Below, one piece after another: positions 1 to 10,527 of a stretch of DNA of 64,000 bases. The stretch lies in NCBI GenBank assembly GCA_963989245.1, contig OZ022345.1, positions 30,877,827-30,941,826 on the forward strand, written 5' to 3'. Position 1 is the stretch's first letter; the number at the start of each line of letters is the position of its first letter. Under the pieces are notes generated by a model. It worked only from the letters and a program-made list of their open reading frames with translations. It searched no databases and was not told where the DNA came from. Made by a program: the position numbers and the translations under genes. The stretch is from Nansenia antarctica. Taxonomy: Eukaryota; Chordata; Actinopteri; Argentiniformes; Microstomatidae.

Positions 1-178
1 CGGCTTCCGTGTGAGACCAGGTTGGTGTGAATGTGTGTGTGAGTGTGTGAATTTGTGTGTGTGAGTGTGTGAATGTGTGTGTGAGTGTGTGAATGTGTGT
101 GTGAATGTGGGTGTGAATGTGTGTGTGAATGAGAGGCCGTTGTAAATCAGTTTGGAGTAAGCAGCTATATATATCTGA
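1..178 (+). mobile_element. SINE 3' half with expanded GTGTGAAT-type internal repeat
   Basis: The end (124-178) reads gaatgagaggccgttgtaaa and then a degenerate GCTTTGG...GC...TATATA tail. The same tail closes the tRNA-derived SINE at 30371-30597. The segment before it is a (GTGTGTGAAT)-like tandem expansion, which occupies the place of the short GTGTGAATG stretch in that SINE. The tRNA-like head is outside the window or lost. Confidence 0.55.
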
Positions 179-266
179 TATATGATAATATTACTGTTAT
201 TATACATCTACCATGTAGAGCGTGAAGCCATGCTGACGCTGATGTCCTGCAGCTACTGACCTAAAG

Positions 267-778
267 GTTACCTCCCCTCCTCCTCTCCTCCTCCTCCTCT
301 CCTCCTCCTCCTCCTCTCCTCCTCTCCTCCTCCTCCTCTCCTCCTCCTCCTCCTCCTCCTCCTCCTCTCCTTCTCCTCCTCTCCTCCTCCTCTCCTCCTC
401 CTCCTCCTCCTCTCCTCCTCTCCTCCTCCTCCTCTCCTCCTCCTCCTCCTCTCCTCCTCCTCTCCTCCTCCTCCTCCTCTCCTCCTCTCCTCCTCCTCCT
501 CTCCTCCTCCTCCTCTCCTCCTCCTCCTCTCCTCCTCCTCCTCCTCCTCCTCTCCTCCTCCTCCTCTCCTCCTCCTCCTCTCCTCCTCTCATCCTCCTCC
601 TCCTCTCATCCTCCTCCTCCTCTCCTCCTCCTCCTCTCCTCCTCCTCCTCTCCTCCTCCCCCTCCTCCTCCTCTCCTCCTCCTCCTCCTCCTCCTCCTCT
701 CCTCCTCCTCTCCTCCTCCTCCTCCTCCTCTCCTCCTCCCCCTCCTCCTCCTCCTCCTCCTCTCCTCCTCCTCCTCCT
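267..778. repeat. Polypyrimidine CTCCT/CCT array (about 510 bp)
   Basis: Almost uninterrupted C/T on the + strand, built from CTC CTC and CTCTCCTCC units with only a few A interruptions (near 590-610). The long open frames on the minus strand are poly-Glu/Gly/Arg read-through of GAG/GGA/AGG and are not genes. A homopurine-homopyrimidine tract of this length can form triplex (H-DNA). Confidence 0.95.
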
Positions 779-892
779 AGTATATAGTAGTAGTAGTAGT
801 ATATATATAGTAGTATATAGTAGTAATAGGTATATATACAGTAGTATATAGTAGTAGTAGGTATATATATAGTATACAGTAGTATAGTAGTA

Positions 893-951
<59 letters not shown>

Positions 952-965
952 GTAGTAGTAGTATT
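779..965. repeat. TAG/TATA microsatellite cluster with (TA)n
   Basis: Starts as TAGTAGTAG and TATATAG units and ends in a pure (TA)n run at about 893-944, directly against the polypyrimidine tract. Confidence 0.9.
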
Positions 966-1192
966 GTTGGAGCCAAAAAGCTTTATATTATTATTTATGA
1001 AAAACCTTTCTTGAATGGTACTTTGAAAGTGGTACTTTGGCCAATCTATCTATAAGATAAGTCTATCTGTAAGACTTTTATATTGAAAATGACTCTTGCC
1101 CAATCCAAGGACAATATTGTATATAAGGAAGTGATTACTCCTTGCTTGGGTTTGATGAGTCCTGACACTTGAGGGTGCGACACAGTTTTTCA
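966..1192. other. Unassigned unique sequence
   Basis: No open frame and no repeat that I recognise. It has a TATA-like gtatataagg at about 1119, but nothing else supports a promoter. Confidence 0.4.
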
Positions 1193-2266
1193 ACCATCTC
1201 ATCACATCGCATCTCATCTCATCTCATCACATCGCATCTCATCTCATCTCATCACATCACACTCATCACCACCCCACGATAACCACCACCACTTTAGAGA
1301 AAATGTGTTGTTTTGTTTGATACAATATTTGTTTGCTAACTTTGCCTTTGAACTCCGATCAGGGATAGGCCCGACCCAGAAGAGACATACATACAAACAT
1401 TGACACACGCGTAGATACACATACACACCACACCTACTACACACCACACCTACTACACACCACACCACACCTACTACACACCACACCTACTACACACCAC
1501 ACCACACCTACTACACACCACACCTACTACACACCACACCTACTACACACCACACCACACTACACCACACCTACTACACACCACACCACACCACACCTAC
1601 ACACCACACCACACCACACCACACCACACCTACTACACACCACACCACACCTACTACACACCACACCACACCACACCACACCACACCACACCTACTACAC
1701 ACCACACCACACCACACCACACCACACCTACTACACACCACACCACACCTACTACACACCACACCACACCACACCACACCACACCTACTACACACCACAA
1801 ACACACCACACCACACCTACTACACACCACACACACACACCACACCACACCTACTACACACCACACACACACCACACCACACCTACTACACACCACACAC
1901 ACACACCACACCACACCTACTACACACCACACCACACCACACCACACCACACCTACTACACACCACACCACACCACACCACACCACACCACACCACACCA
2001 CACCACACATACCACACCACACCACACCACACATACCACACCACACCACACCACACCACACCACACATACCACACCACACCACACCACACCACACCACAC
2101 CACACCTACACACCACACCACACCACACCACACCACACATACCACACCACACCACACCTACACACCACACCACACCACACCACACCACACCATACATACC
2201 ACACCACACCACACCACACCTACACACCACACCACACCACACCACACCATACATACCACACCACAC
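1193..2266. repeat. Pentanucleotide satellite: TCTCA/TCACA, then CCACA with CCTACTACA variants
   Basis: 1193-1262 is TCTCA/TCACA. After a non-repetitive stretch (1263-1420), the array runs as CACAC/CCACA with interspersed CCTACTACACAC variants, becoming more homogeneous (CCACA)n towards 2266. The WCGVVCVV-type frames on the minus strand are repeat read-through. The right edge cuts directly into a Tc1 transposase. Confidence 0.95.
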
Positions 2267-2990
2267 CGCGTTGCAAAATTGAGTGATAGCCTTCCTTATT
2301 CAAAATCCCTTTTACCTTGTACAAATCTCCCACGTTACCAGCACCAAAGCAGCCCCAGACCATCACGTTACCTCCACCATGCTTGACAGATGGCGTCAGG
2401 CACTTTTCCAGCATCTTTTCACTTGTTCTGCATCTTCTCACAAATGTTCTTCTGTGTGATCCAAACACCTCATACTTCGATTTGTCTGTCCATAACACTC
2501 CTCCTTCAATTCCTCTGTCCAATGTCTGTGTTCTTTTCCTTTTATTGGCCAGTGTCAGATATGGCTTTTTCTTTGCTACTCTGCCTAGAAGGCCAGCATC
2601 CCGGAGTCGCCTCTTCACTGTAGACGTTGACACTGGCGTTTTGCGGGTACCATTTAATGAAGCTGCCAGTTCAGGATCTGTGAGGCGTCTATTTCTCAAA
2701 CTAGAGACTCTAATGTACTTGTCTTCTTGCTCAGTTGTGCACCGGGGCCTCCCACTTCTCTTTCTACTCTGCTTAGAGCCTGTTTGTGCTGTTCTCTGAA
2801 GGGACTAGTACACACCGTTGTAGGACATTTTCAGTTTCTTGGCAATTTCTCACATGGAATAGCCTTAATTTCTAAGAACAAGAATAGACTGTCGAGTTTC
2901 ATATTAAAGTTCTCTTTTTCTGGCCATTTTGAGAGTATAATTGAACCCACAAATGTGATGCTCCAGATACTCAACTAGCTCAAAGGAAGG
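2267..2990 (-). pseudogene. Tc1 transposase, N-terminal half
   Basis: On the minus strand from about 2990 to 2267. The longest uninterrupted piece, from 2699, has the second helix-turn-helix region (STSTVKRRLRDAGLLGR) and the start of the catalytic domain with the first aspartate in LWTDKSKYEVFG, then VKHGGGNVMVWGCF. An intact Tc1 transposase is about 340 residues; the part after ILQRG is replaced by repeat-encoded residues. Earlier codons lie in other frames, so there are frameshifts too. It is not functional. Confidence 0.85.
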
Positions 2991-3339
2991 CCATTTGTAC
3001 AACTTCTCTAACCAGCAAAACCGTTTTCAGCTGTGCTAACGTAATTGCACAAGGTTTTTCAAGGTTTTTCTAATCATCCATTAGTTTTTTTACGCGATTA
3101 GCAAACACAATGTACCATTAGAACACTGGAGTGACGGTTGCTGGAAATGGGCCTCTATACACCTATGTAGATATTCCATTAAAAAACAGATGTTTGCAGC
3201 TAGAATAGTCATTTTCCACATTAACAATGTATAGAGTGTATTTCTGATTAATTTAATGTTATCTTCATTGAAAAAAACAGTGCTTTTCTTTCAAAGATAA
3301 GGACATTTCTCAGTGACCCCAAACTTTTGAACGGTAGTG
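2267..3339 (-). mobile_element. Truncated Tc1-like transposon
   Basis: The right end carries a Tc1-type inverted terminus read on the minus strand as CACTACCGTTCAAAAGTTTG, next to a TA at 3340-3341. The transposase reads inward on the minus strand. The far half of the element, with the second Asp and the Glu of the DDE triad and the other terminus, is missing; the CCACA satellite starts exactly there. This is a dead half-element. Confidence 0.85.
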
Positions 3340-3341
3340 TA

Positions 3342-3630
3342 TACAGTATACAATACAATACACATCGTATATATATATATATATATACAATACAATACGC
3401 TCCTATAGGAACACATATATATATATATATATATATAGGTAGGTACAGTATACACATATATATATACAATACAATACATATATATATATATATACACAAT
3501 ACAATACATATATATATATATATATATATACAATACAATACGCTCCTATAGGAACACATATATATATATATTTATATATATATACAATACAATACACATA
3601 TATAGATATATACAGTATGTAGGTACAGTA

Positions 3631-3680
<50 letters not shown>

Positions 3681-3703
3681 TGTATATATAGGTAGGTACA
3701 GTA

Positions 3704-3764
<61 letters not shown>

Positions 3765-3776
3765 TAGGTACAGTAG
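3342..3776. repeat. (TA)n-rich array with duplicated caatacaatacgctc segments
   Basis: Long (TA)n runs are separated by CAATACAATACA and by gtaggtacagtag. A segment reading caatacaatacgctccta followed by taggaacacatata occurs twice (about 3388 and 3531), so the array grew partly by segmental duplication. Small frames rich in Tyr/Ile are read-through. Confidence 0.9.
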
Positions 3777-4175
3777 TGTGACGCCTCCCACTCTGCCTAT
3801 TGGCTGTGGCTGGAGCCTGGGCAGAGTGGGTGGGTCGTTAGGCTGAGTGGTGTCACATGGGTTTGGGGAGCTGGGGATGTATATATGAGATGGGTGTGTC
3901 CTCAGCTCTCTCTCTTCCTTCCTGTTGATTTGGTTCCGTTGGGGTTTGTTTGTAAGGTCTCTGGGTACCAGGTTTTGGGGTCTTTCAGTTTTACACTACA
4001 TACATCCATACACCTCTTACACATACAACATACATTATACAACCATATATATATATAGTAGTATTTAGTACTAGTAGGTATATATACAGTAGTATATCAT
4101 CAGAGACATTTACAGGATCAGTCACATCAACAACCAAGTTTGATGCTCTACTTAATGAGTCATAGCTATCATTAG

Positions 4176-4178
<3 letters not shown>
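3777..4178. other. Unassigned sequence; weak solo-LTR candidate
   Basis: Starts TGTGACGCCTCCC. It has a TATA-like atgtatatatgaga about 100 bp in, followed by a pyrimidine-rich stretch (ctctctctcttccttcc), and ends in a CA-rich tract. That order fits a solo LTR, but I could not find a clear terminal CA or a target duplication. It could equally be an old promoter or unique DNA. Confidence 0.25.
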
Positions 4179-4206
<28 letters not shown>

Positions 4207-4207
4207 C
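4179..4207. repeat. (GT)n microsatellite
   Basis: Pure GT dinucleotide run. Confidence 0.95.
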
Positions 4208-4237
4208 TCCTGGGCTCTGATGAAGTCTCTATTTTTA

Positions 4238-5312
4238 CACCTCCATCAGCCTCTACCCTCCATCAGCCTCTACCCTCCATCAGCCTCTAACCTCCATCAG
4301 TCTCTACCCTCCATCAGCCTCTAACCTCCATCAGCCTCTACCCTCCATCAGCCTCTACCCTCCATCAGCCTCTACCCTCCATCAGTCTCTACCCTCCATC
4401 AGTCTCTACCCTCCATCAGTCTCTACCCTCCATCAGTCTCTACCCTCAGACAGCCTCTACCCTCCATCAGCCTCTACCCTCCATCAGCCTCTAACCTCCA
4501 TCAGTCTCTACCCTCAGACAGCCTCTACCCTCCATCAGCCTCTACCCTCCATCAGCCTCTAACCTCCATCAGTCTCTACCCTCCATCAGCCTCTAACCTC
4601 CATCAGCCTCTAACCTCCATCAGCCTCTACCCTCCATCAGCCTCTACCCTCCATCAGTCTCTACCCTCCATCAGCCTCTACCCTCCATCAGCCTCTACCC
4701 TCCATCAGCCTCTAACCTCCATCAGCCTCTAACCTCCATCAGCCTCTACCCTCCATCAGCCTCTAACCTCCATCAGTCTCTACCCTCCATCAGCCTCTAC
4801 CCTCAGACAGCCTCTACCCTCCATCAGCCTCTACCCTCAGACAGCCTCTACCCTCAGACAGCCTCTACCCTCCATCAGTCTCTACCCTCCATCAGCCTCT
4901 AACCTCCATCAGCCTCTAACCTCCATCAGCCTCTAACCTCCATCAGCCTCTAACCTCCATTATCCTCTAACCTCCATCAGCCTCTAACCTCCATCAGCCT
5001 CTACCCTCCATCAGCCTCTACCCTCCATCAGCCTCTACCCTCCATCAGCCTCTACCCTCAGACAGCCTCTACCCTCAGACAGCCTCTACCCTCAGACAGC
5101 CTCTACCCTCCATCAGCCTCTACCCTCCATCAGCCTCTACCCTCCATCAGCCTCTACCCTCAGACAGCCTCTACCCTCCATCAGCCTCTAACCTCCATCA
5201 GCCTCTAACCTCCATCAGTCTCTACCCTCCATCAGCCTCTACCCTCCATCAGCCTCTACCCTCCATCAGCCTCTACCCTCCATCAGCCTCTACCCTCAGA
5301 CAGCCTCTAACC
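4238..5312. repeat. 17-bp minisatellite, unit CCTCTACCCTCCATCAG
   Basis: About 63 head-to-tail copies. The common variants are CCTCTAACCTCCATCAG, CCTCTACCCTCAGACAG and a TCTCTACC start. Variants occur in mixed order, as expected from unequal exchange. There are no spacers and no coding frame (17 is not a multiple of 3). Confidence 0.97.
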
Positions 5313-5651
5313 TTGGAATGATTGGAATGTGGGATGAACCTATCGAATCCTATTGAGTGAAGAGGGGAGAACCAATCACAGCACTGGAGTGCTAACGCCT
5401 GGAGGAACAGCTTCTGATTGGCTGTTTGTGGGCCAAGGTGACGGTGGCCATTAGCTTCCTCTGGTCTCCATGGCGACCTGTCACTTTATTAATGACGCCT
5501 GTTGTAACGACTCCCCTCGTCTCCACGGTTACAAGGTCAGTCAGTCAGTCGGACTTTCAGTTTGATCATTGAAATAGATGAGCAGTTGTGTGTTTAAAAT
5601 ATTACAACAGTACAGTATATACTGTATATATATAGGTTGTTACAGTTGTTA
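5313..5651. other. Unique-looking sequence with CCAAT motifs
   Basis: Contains aaccaatcacagc (about 5370) and the reverse motif tgattggctg (about 5414), and a short (CAGT)n (about 5536). There is no open frame and no matching exon. No function assigned. Confidence 0.4.
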
Positions 5652-6539
5652 CAGTTTTTCTCAATTGCTTTGGTGCATTTCTCTGATCAGAATTAAAATT
5701 CTCATAACTGTTCCTAACCTCCACAACATTTAGTCATTTGTGAACTATAGTTATGAATGATGAATAGTCATTCCCTATAAAACGAATAGTCCTCATTTCA
5801 TTACTTGAGTCATTACATACAAAAATGTTGAACAAGTTGTCAAAAGCTGTCAAGCAAATTGTATACATTTCTTTATAGTTCGTTCTTGAAAAAACAATTT
5901 ATCTCGGGTGAACTTCAGCTTTCACTGATGAGGAGTGTGTGAGGCATTACAGTTTTTCTCAATTGCTTTGGTGCATTTCTCTGATCAGAATTAAAATTCT
6001 CATAACTGTTTGTTCAACCTCCACAACATTTAGTCAATTGTGCACATCATAGTAGCAGTTTCTCATTGCTTCCAACAAATTGCAAATGCTTTTGGACATG
6101 CATCAATTGCTTTCATACAATTCTCTGCTGTTTTATAACATTATCATTTGCTTATGTCATGTCAGTCAAAATGAACTATACTTTTGGATGCTTAATAGTC
6201 ATTCCATATAAAACTAATAGTCCTCATTTCATTGCTTGAGTCATTACATCCAAAAATGTTGAACAAGTTGTCAAAATCTGTCAAGCAAATGGTATACATT
6301 TCTTTCAAATTTTTTCCTGAAAAAACAATTTCTCTCAGGTGAACCTCAGCTTTCACTGATGTGAGGAGTGTGTGAAGCATTACATGTAATTGTTACCAAT
6401 GATAAGCCACTTCTCCACAGTCACTCAGAGCTGAATCCCATGAACCCTCAATTGGCAAGCATATATGAACCGAGCAGGACATAGTGTGTACCATTTTGAC
6501 AATACTGTGACACAGAAATAGAAGGTCAGCATCGTGGAA

Positions 6540-6752
6540 GAGGGGCGAGGATGCGGGGAGGGGACAAAACAGGGGAAGAGGAAGAAGAGACCAAGTACAT
6601 AGGCAGATTCCTGGTGAAATTAGGGCTACAATTGTTGACCATGTTGTCAATCACGGCCTCACAATGGCTGAGGCAGGTCGAAGGGTGCAGCCAAATGTTG
6701 GGAGAACCACTGTAAATTCAATTATTCAAACATTTTGTCGGGAGAACAGGTG
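6540..6752 (+). pseudogene. IS630-type transposase, N-terminal helix-turn-helix fragment
   Basis: One frame reads RATIVDHVVNHGLTMAEAGR, followed by RVQPNVGRTTVNSIIQTFC, the helix-turn-helix region of IS630/Tc1-mariner (DDE_3) transposases found widely in fish. It breaks off at RENR. The expected linker of about 80-100 residues before the catalytic domain is absent, and the 6760-7180 stretch that follows is non-coding. Confidence 0.75.
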
Positions 6753-7185
6753 TGTGTATATTGGACAGTAATTCAGCACTAAACAATCTGCACTGCACCA
6801 CTGTCATTGTGTCATACATGAAGCTTACAGTGGGACAAGAACTTGTCACTTTTGACATTTTACATTTAGACTTACAGCTTTACTGCAGCACAGATTTACT
6901 GTATTGTAGTGTAAAGTAGTGTTACAGTAAAGATTTGCCATATTTACAGTATGGTACTGTACTACAGCATTTTACAAGTGGGAAGCACTGTTATTGTACA
7001 CTACAGTAATATGGGTTAAAGCAGTATATCTCATGTTTACTGTACATTACTGTAATTTTACTCTGCACCACATAGACAAGACAAGGCAAGACAACCTCGC
7101 AGAGGTGGAAAAGGGCCCCTTTTCCTTCCTTGCATTATGTTACGCAGGAAACGTTTTTATAGTTTTTTTCTCTCTCTCTATTCTG

Positions 7186-7841
7186 GGATAAAGCGTGTAC
7201 TGGAGCTGGAGGCCAGGGAACCGCTGCACACATTCATATACGTTGATGAGGTGGGTTTCAATCTGGCAAAAGGTAGAAGGCGTGGAAGAAATCACATTGG
7301 ACAGAGAGCAACCATTGTCCCAGGCCAACGAGGAGGGAATATTACAATGTGTGCAGCCATCTCAGAAAACTGCATCCTCACCCATATACCCTGTCTTGGT
7401 CCATATAACACACAACATCTGCTGACTTTTTTAGACATTCTTTACAGGGACATAATCCCTGAGAATGAGAGGGGTCTAAATGGAGACCATCTGAACAAGT
7501 ATGTTGTTGTATGGGATAATGTGCGTTTTCACCATTCAGATCTGTTTGCAGCACATGAAAGGATGCTGGTGGAATATCTCCCTCCCTACTCCCCATTCCC
7601 TTGGATAGAGGAGTTTTTCTCTGCCTGGAGGTGGAAGGTATATGACCGGCATCCACATACACAAATGGCCTTGCTAGCGGCCATGGATGCAGCATGTGAT
7701 GACATCACAGCACAGTCCTGCAGAGGGTGGATTCGCCACTCAAGGAGATACTTTCCTCGCTGCATTGCCAGGGATGATATTCGCTGTGATGTCGATGAAA
7801 ATACAGTATGTGGCCAGACAGACAGGAACGTCTGGATGTGA
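7186..7841 (+). pseudogene. IS630-type transposase, catalytic domain
   Basis: Reads KRVLELEA and then FIYVDEVGFNLAKGRRRGRN (first catalytic Asp), GQRGGNITMCAAIS, VVVWDNVRFHHS (second Asp) and LPPYSPFPWIEEFFSAWRWK (Glu). This is a Tc1/mariner DDE catalytic core. The motif usually reads SPFLNPIEE; here a residue is missing and P-W replaces it. The frame is open to the stop at 7839-7841, but the protein lacks its linker and cannot be joined to the N-terminal fragment. It supplies the family assignment, not activity. Confidence 0.85.
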
Positions 7842-8848
7842 ATTAATGATTTACAGTACTGTCTATGTTGTATGTTCCAATTCAGTTCCAATATGTACTG
7901 CAATATTGTTTACAGTTGTGCACAGCACTACCCAAAGGGTGTTTCTTATCTTTGTTGTAAATAAGTTTGTATTTTTCTTTTGCACAATGCTGTGAACAAA
8001 TTAGAATTGCAAAGAGCATATGCAGTAACAATGTGAAACATACGTATTCAGTGTCTTGTACTCATTTACCTCACTAAATACAGTAATGTGTAACCCACTG
8101 TAGATTTCAAATGGCTGTGCAAATAGTGTATAGTACTGTCTTGAGCATTTTCAGGTAGTGTCACCAAGATCTGACTTTTTTGCATTGGAAAACACTTACA
8201 GAGTGAACTGTCATAATGAAAACATGACAAAGCCATTTGACTATCTTGTTCATAAACAATGGTGTCAGGACTTTTCATTTTGATGACACTGACACTTTCA
8301 TTGACATGAATACTTGCTTTTGAGGAATGAACTATCCATTTTGAGCAAGTGACACGCTTTTGCAGGTTATCATCTAGGTTTTGCAGTTTGTACTAATTGT
8401 TTTGAGAAAAGCACTAACTGTTGTGCAAATGTTAATAGTGATGTGAGAAATGCACCAAAGCGACTGAGAAAAACTGTAATGCTTCACACACTCCTCCTCA
8501 TCAGTGAAAGCTGAGGTTCACCCGAGATAAATAGTTTTTTCAGGAAAAATTATAAAGAAATGTATACAATTTGCTTGACAGATTTTGACAACTTGTTTGT
8601 ATGTAATGACTCAAGCAATGAAATGAGGACTATTAGTTTTATAGGGAATGACTATTCAGCATCCAAAAGTATAGTTCATTTTGACTGACATGATATAAGC
8701 AAATGATACTGTTATAAAACAGCAGAGAATTGTATGACAGCAATTGATGCATGTCCAAAAGCATTTGCAATTTGTTGGAAGCAATGAGAAACGTTCGGAT
8801 CGCCCTCCACGGTTCGGAACGCATGTGTACCGCGGATCAATAGCAAAA

Positions 8849-8958
8849 TCGTTTTTTTTTTTTTTTTTTTTCTAACACCAGGGGAGCCACCCCTCCTAAA
8901 TTTCGTTGTTTGGTACCTGTACTGTAGCAATGACAATAAAGACCATTCATTCATTCAA
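8849..8958 (+). mobile_element. CR1/Rex1-like LINE 3' tail (5'-truncated)
   Basis: Poly-T, then TTTCGTTGTTTGGTACCTGT, GCAATGACAATAAAG and a (CATT)n end. The same tail closes the longer LINE at 31141-32282 (minus) and recurs at 39378-39459. Confidence 0.75.
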
Positions 8959-9169
8959 ATGTAACCGGTAGAAAAACAATCATGTGCGCTTTATTCTCTC
9001 TCTGCATGCGTACTGAGTTGACAACAACATTCATTCACTCATCTCTGTCCCACTTATATCACGTCATATCACCCGCTAAGCAGCCTGGGTGATTGTGTAA
9101 ACACACAAAAAAAGTACTCTGTTACGTACTCACTCCACGTGAAGCTGGGAATCCACAGCAACAAGTATC

Positions 9170-9315
9170 ATGGCGAGTGCTAGCAACGTTGGCGAACTGG
9201 AAAGGCCTCCCTCGTCATTGAAATCACATGTATGGGAGCACTTTGGCTTCCCTGTTACTTATAATAATGATGGAAGGAGGGAGGTCGATAAGAAAGTTAC
9301 GGTGTGTACCCTCAC
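9170..9315 (+). pseudogene. hAT transposase N-terminus (BED finger, truncated)
   Basis: ATG at 9170 opens a frame reading SHVWEHFGFPVTYNN, then KKVTVCTL. This is the start of a BED zinc finger (aromatic WEHFGF, then the first Cys of the CxxC pair). It is cut within the finger, at the second zinc ligand, by a deletion that joins it to the C-terminal remnant. Confidence 0.7.
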
Positions 9316-9324
9316 GTTGCCATG

Positions 9325-9477
9325 ATGGCAAGACGCTACCTGGCTGTGCCGGCTACTTCAGTTCCTAGCGAGAGGGTGTTCTCCACAGCAGGAGACATAG
9401 TGACTGCAAATAGGTCTGCCCTCTCCCCAGACAATGTGGACATCCTCATATTTTTGAAAATGAATATGAAGTTATAA
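9325..9477 (+). pseudogene. hAT transposase C-terminal dimerisation segment
   Basis: 51 codons including the stop. ARRYLAVPATSVPSERVFST then AGDIVTANRSALSPDNVDIL is the conserved hAT C-terminal dimerisation motif (A..YL..PATSVPSER.FS.AG). The catalytic part of about 500 residues between this and the BED finger is deleted, so the element would need a transposase in trans. Confidence 0.85.
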
Positions 9478-9589
9478 GCTTGAGGCTGCTTTGCTTTATT
9501 TACTTTTTTTTCTTACCATGTTTAAAGGATTTCACTTTATTATTTAGGTAAAGTTAGGTTTCACTTGGCAACCAGATTGCAGCAGTGAT

Positions 9590-9590
9590 G

Positions 9591-9628
<38 letters not shown>

Positions 9629-9685
9629 ATATATATGTTGTTATATATAGATGTTATATATATATATATGTGATATATATATATA
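9590..9685. repeat. (TA)n / ATATGTTGT microsatellite
   Basis: TA runs with ATATGTTGTTATATATA units, inside the hAT remnant. Confidence 0.85.
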
Positions 9686-10004
9686 TCAGTTTTGACATCT
9701 TGAATGTTGTTTTTTTGTTTCACACATTAAAAGTGGTGTTTTTACAGAATTCAAGGAAAATGTTGTTTTTATTAAAAAAAACATATGTTTTGTGTTGATC
9801 CGAAAAATGATCCGATCCGTGACTCAAAATCCGTGACACGATCCGATCCGTGAGTTAGGTGATCCGTTACACCCCTAGCCCAAATGACTAAATGTTGTGG
9901 AGGTTGAACTAACAGTTATGAGAATTTTAATTCTGATCAGAGAAATGCACCAAAGCAATTGAGAAAAACTGTAATACAAATTGGATGAAAAGTCAAAATA
10001 CAAT

Positions 10005-10407
10005 GATAGATAGATAGATAGATAGATAGATAGAAAGAGGGATAGTTAGATAGCTAGATAGATAGAGGGATAGATAGATAGATAGATATGTAGATAGATA
10101 GATAGATAGATAGATAGAGGGATAGATAGATATGTAGATAGATAGATAGATAGATAGATATGTAGATAGATAGATAGATATAGGGATAGATAGATAGAGG
10201 GATAGATAGATAGAGGGATAGATAGATAGATAGAGGGATAGATAGATAGAGGGATAGATAGATAGAGGGATAGATAGATAGATATATAGATAGATAGATA
10301 TGTAGATAGATAGATATATAGATAGATAGAGGGATAGATAGATAGATAGATAGAGGGATAGATAGATAGACAGACAGATAGATAGGTAGATAGATAGATA
10401 GATAGAT
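10005..10407. repeat. (GATA)n microsatellite with GAGGGATA interruptions
   Basis: About 400 bp of GATA/TAGA units, with regular variants gagggatagatagata and atgtagata, suggesting a higher-order unit. Confidence 0.97.
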
Positions 10408-10527
10408 TCACTGGTGAAATCCTCCTCTTCCTCCTAATCAAGGGCACCAAGCAGCTACAAGCCCCCCCCCCCCCCCACCCCTCCAGCTCTCCTGTCCTGT
10501 ATAGGAACTGTGTTAATGACCTACATA

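Larger units (their letters stand above)
5950..8476 (+). mobile_element. Tc1/mariner (IS630-like) element, inner copy
   Basis: 2527 bp, flanked by TA (5948-5949 and 8477-8478). The left end is CAGTTTTTCTCAATTGCTTT; the right end is its inverse with one mismatch near the tip (CGACTGAGAAAAACTG). It contains an internally deleted transposase. The flanks read ...GTGTGAGGCAT and ATGCTTCACAC..., which are the two halves of the outer element's palindrome. Confidence 0.8.
8793..9877 (+). mobile_element. hAT (ZBED-type) remnant, internally deleted
   Basis: The right end is GATCCGTTACACCCCTA, preceded by clustered GATCCG motifs typical of hAT sub-terminal regions. The left tip is lost, but sub-terminal gttcggatcgcc remains. 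Inside are only the two ends of a BED-finger hAT transposase joined by a deletion, plus a LINE tail at 8849-8958. It interrupts the right arm of the outer IS630-like element. Confidence 0.75.
5652..9971. mobile_element. Tc1/mariner (IS630-like) element, outer copy, with nested insertions
   Basis: Both ends are CAGTTTTTCTCAATTGCTTT read inward (5652 on + and 9971 on -), each next to TA. The arms carry the same sub-terminal sequence in reverse orientation, so without insertions this would be a long palindromic element. At its centre a relative (5950-8476) has inserted at TA, and the right arm also holds a hAT remnant (about 8793-9877). Confidence 0.8.

Noticed and set aside
200..976. 258-residue minus-strand open frame
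   Set aside because: It is poly-Glu/Gly/Arg and Tyr/Ile read-through of the CTC/CCT and TA repeats; no domain or codon signal.
1574..2266. Long Cys/Val/Trp-rich minus-strand frames
   Set aside because: CCACA repeat read in several frames at once; identical motifs in all frames show there is no coding constraint.
3777..4178. Complete solo LTR
   Set aside because: TG start and TATA-like box are present, but no matching CA end or 4-6 bp target duplication could be fixed; kept only as a weak candidate.
4238..5312. CRISPR-like array
   Set aside because: Units are contiguous 17-mers with no spacers, and the setting is a vertebrate intergenic region; this is a minisatellite. The same holds for 42345-45745 and 11411-12452.
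6753..7185. Intron of the IS630-like transposase
   Set aside because: The donor-like AACAG|GTGTGT exists, but the residues expected after it are not encoded anywhere before 7186, so a deletion with replacement is more likely.
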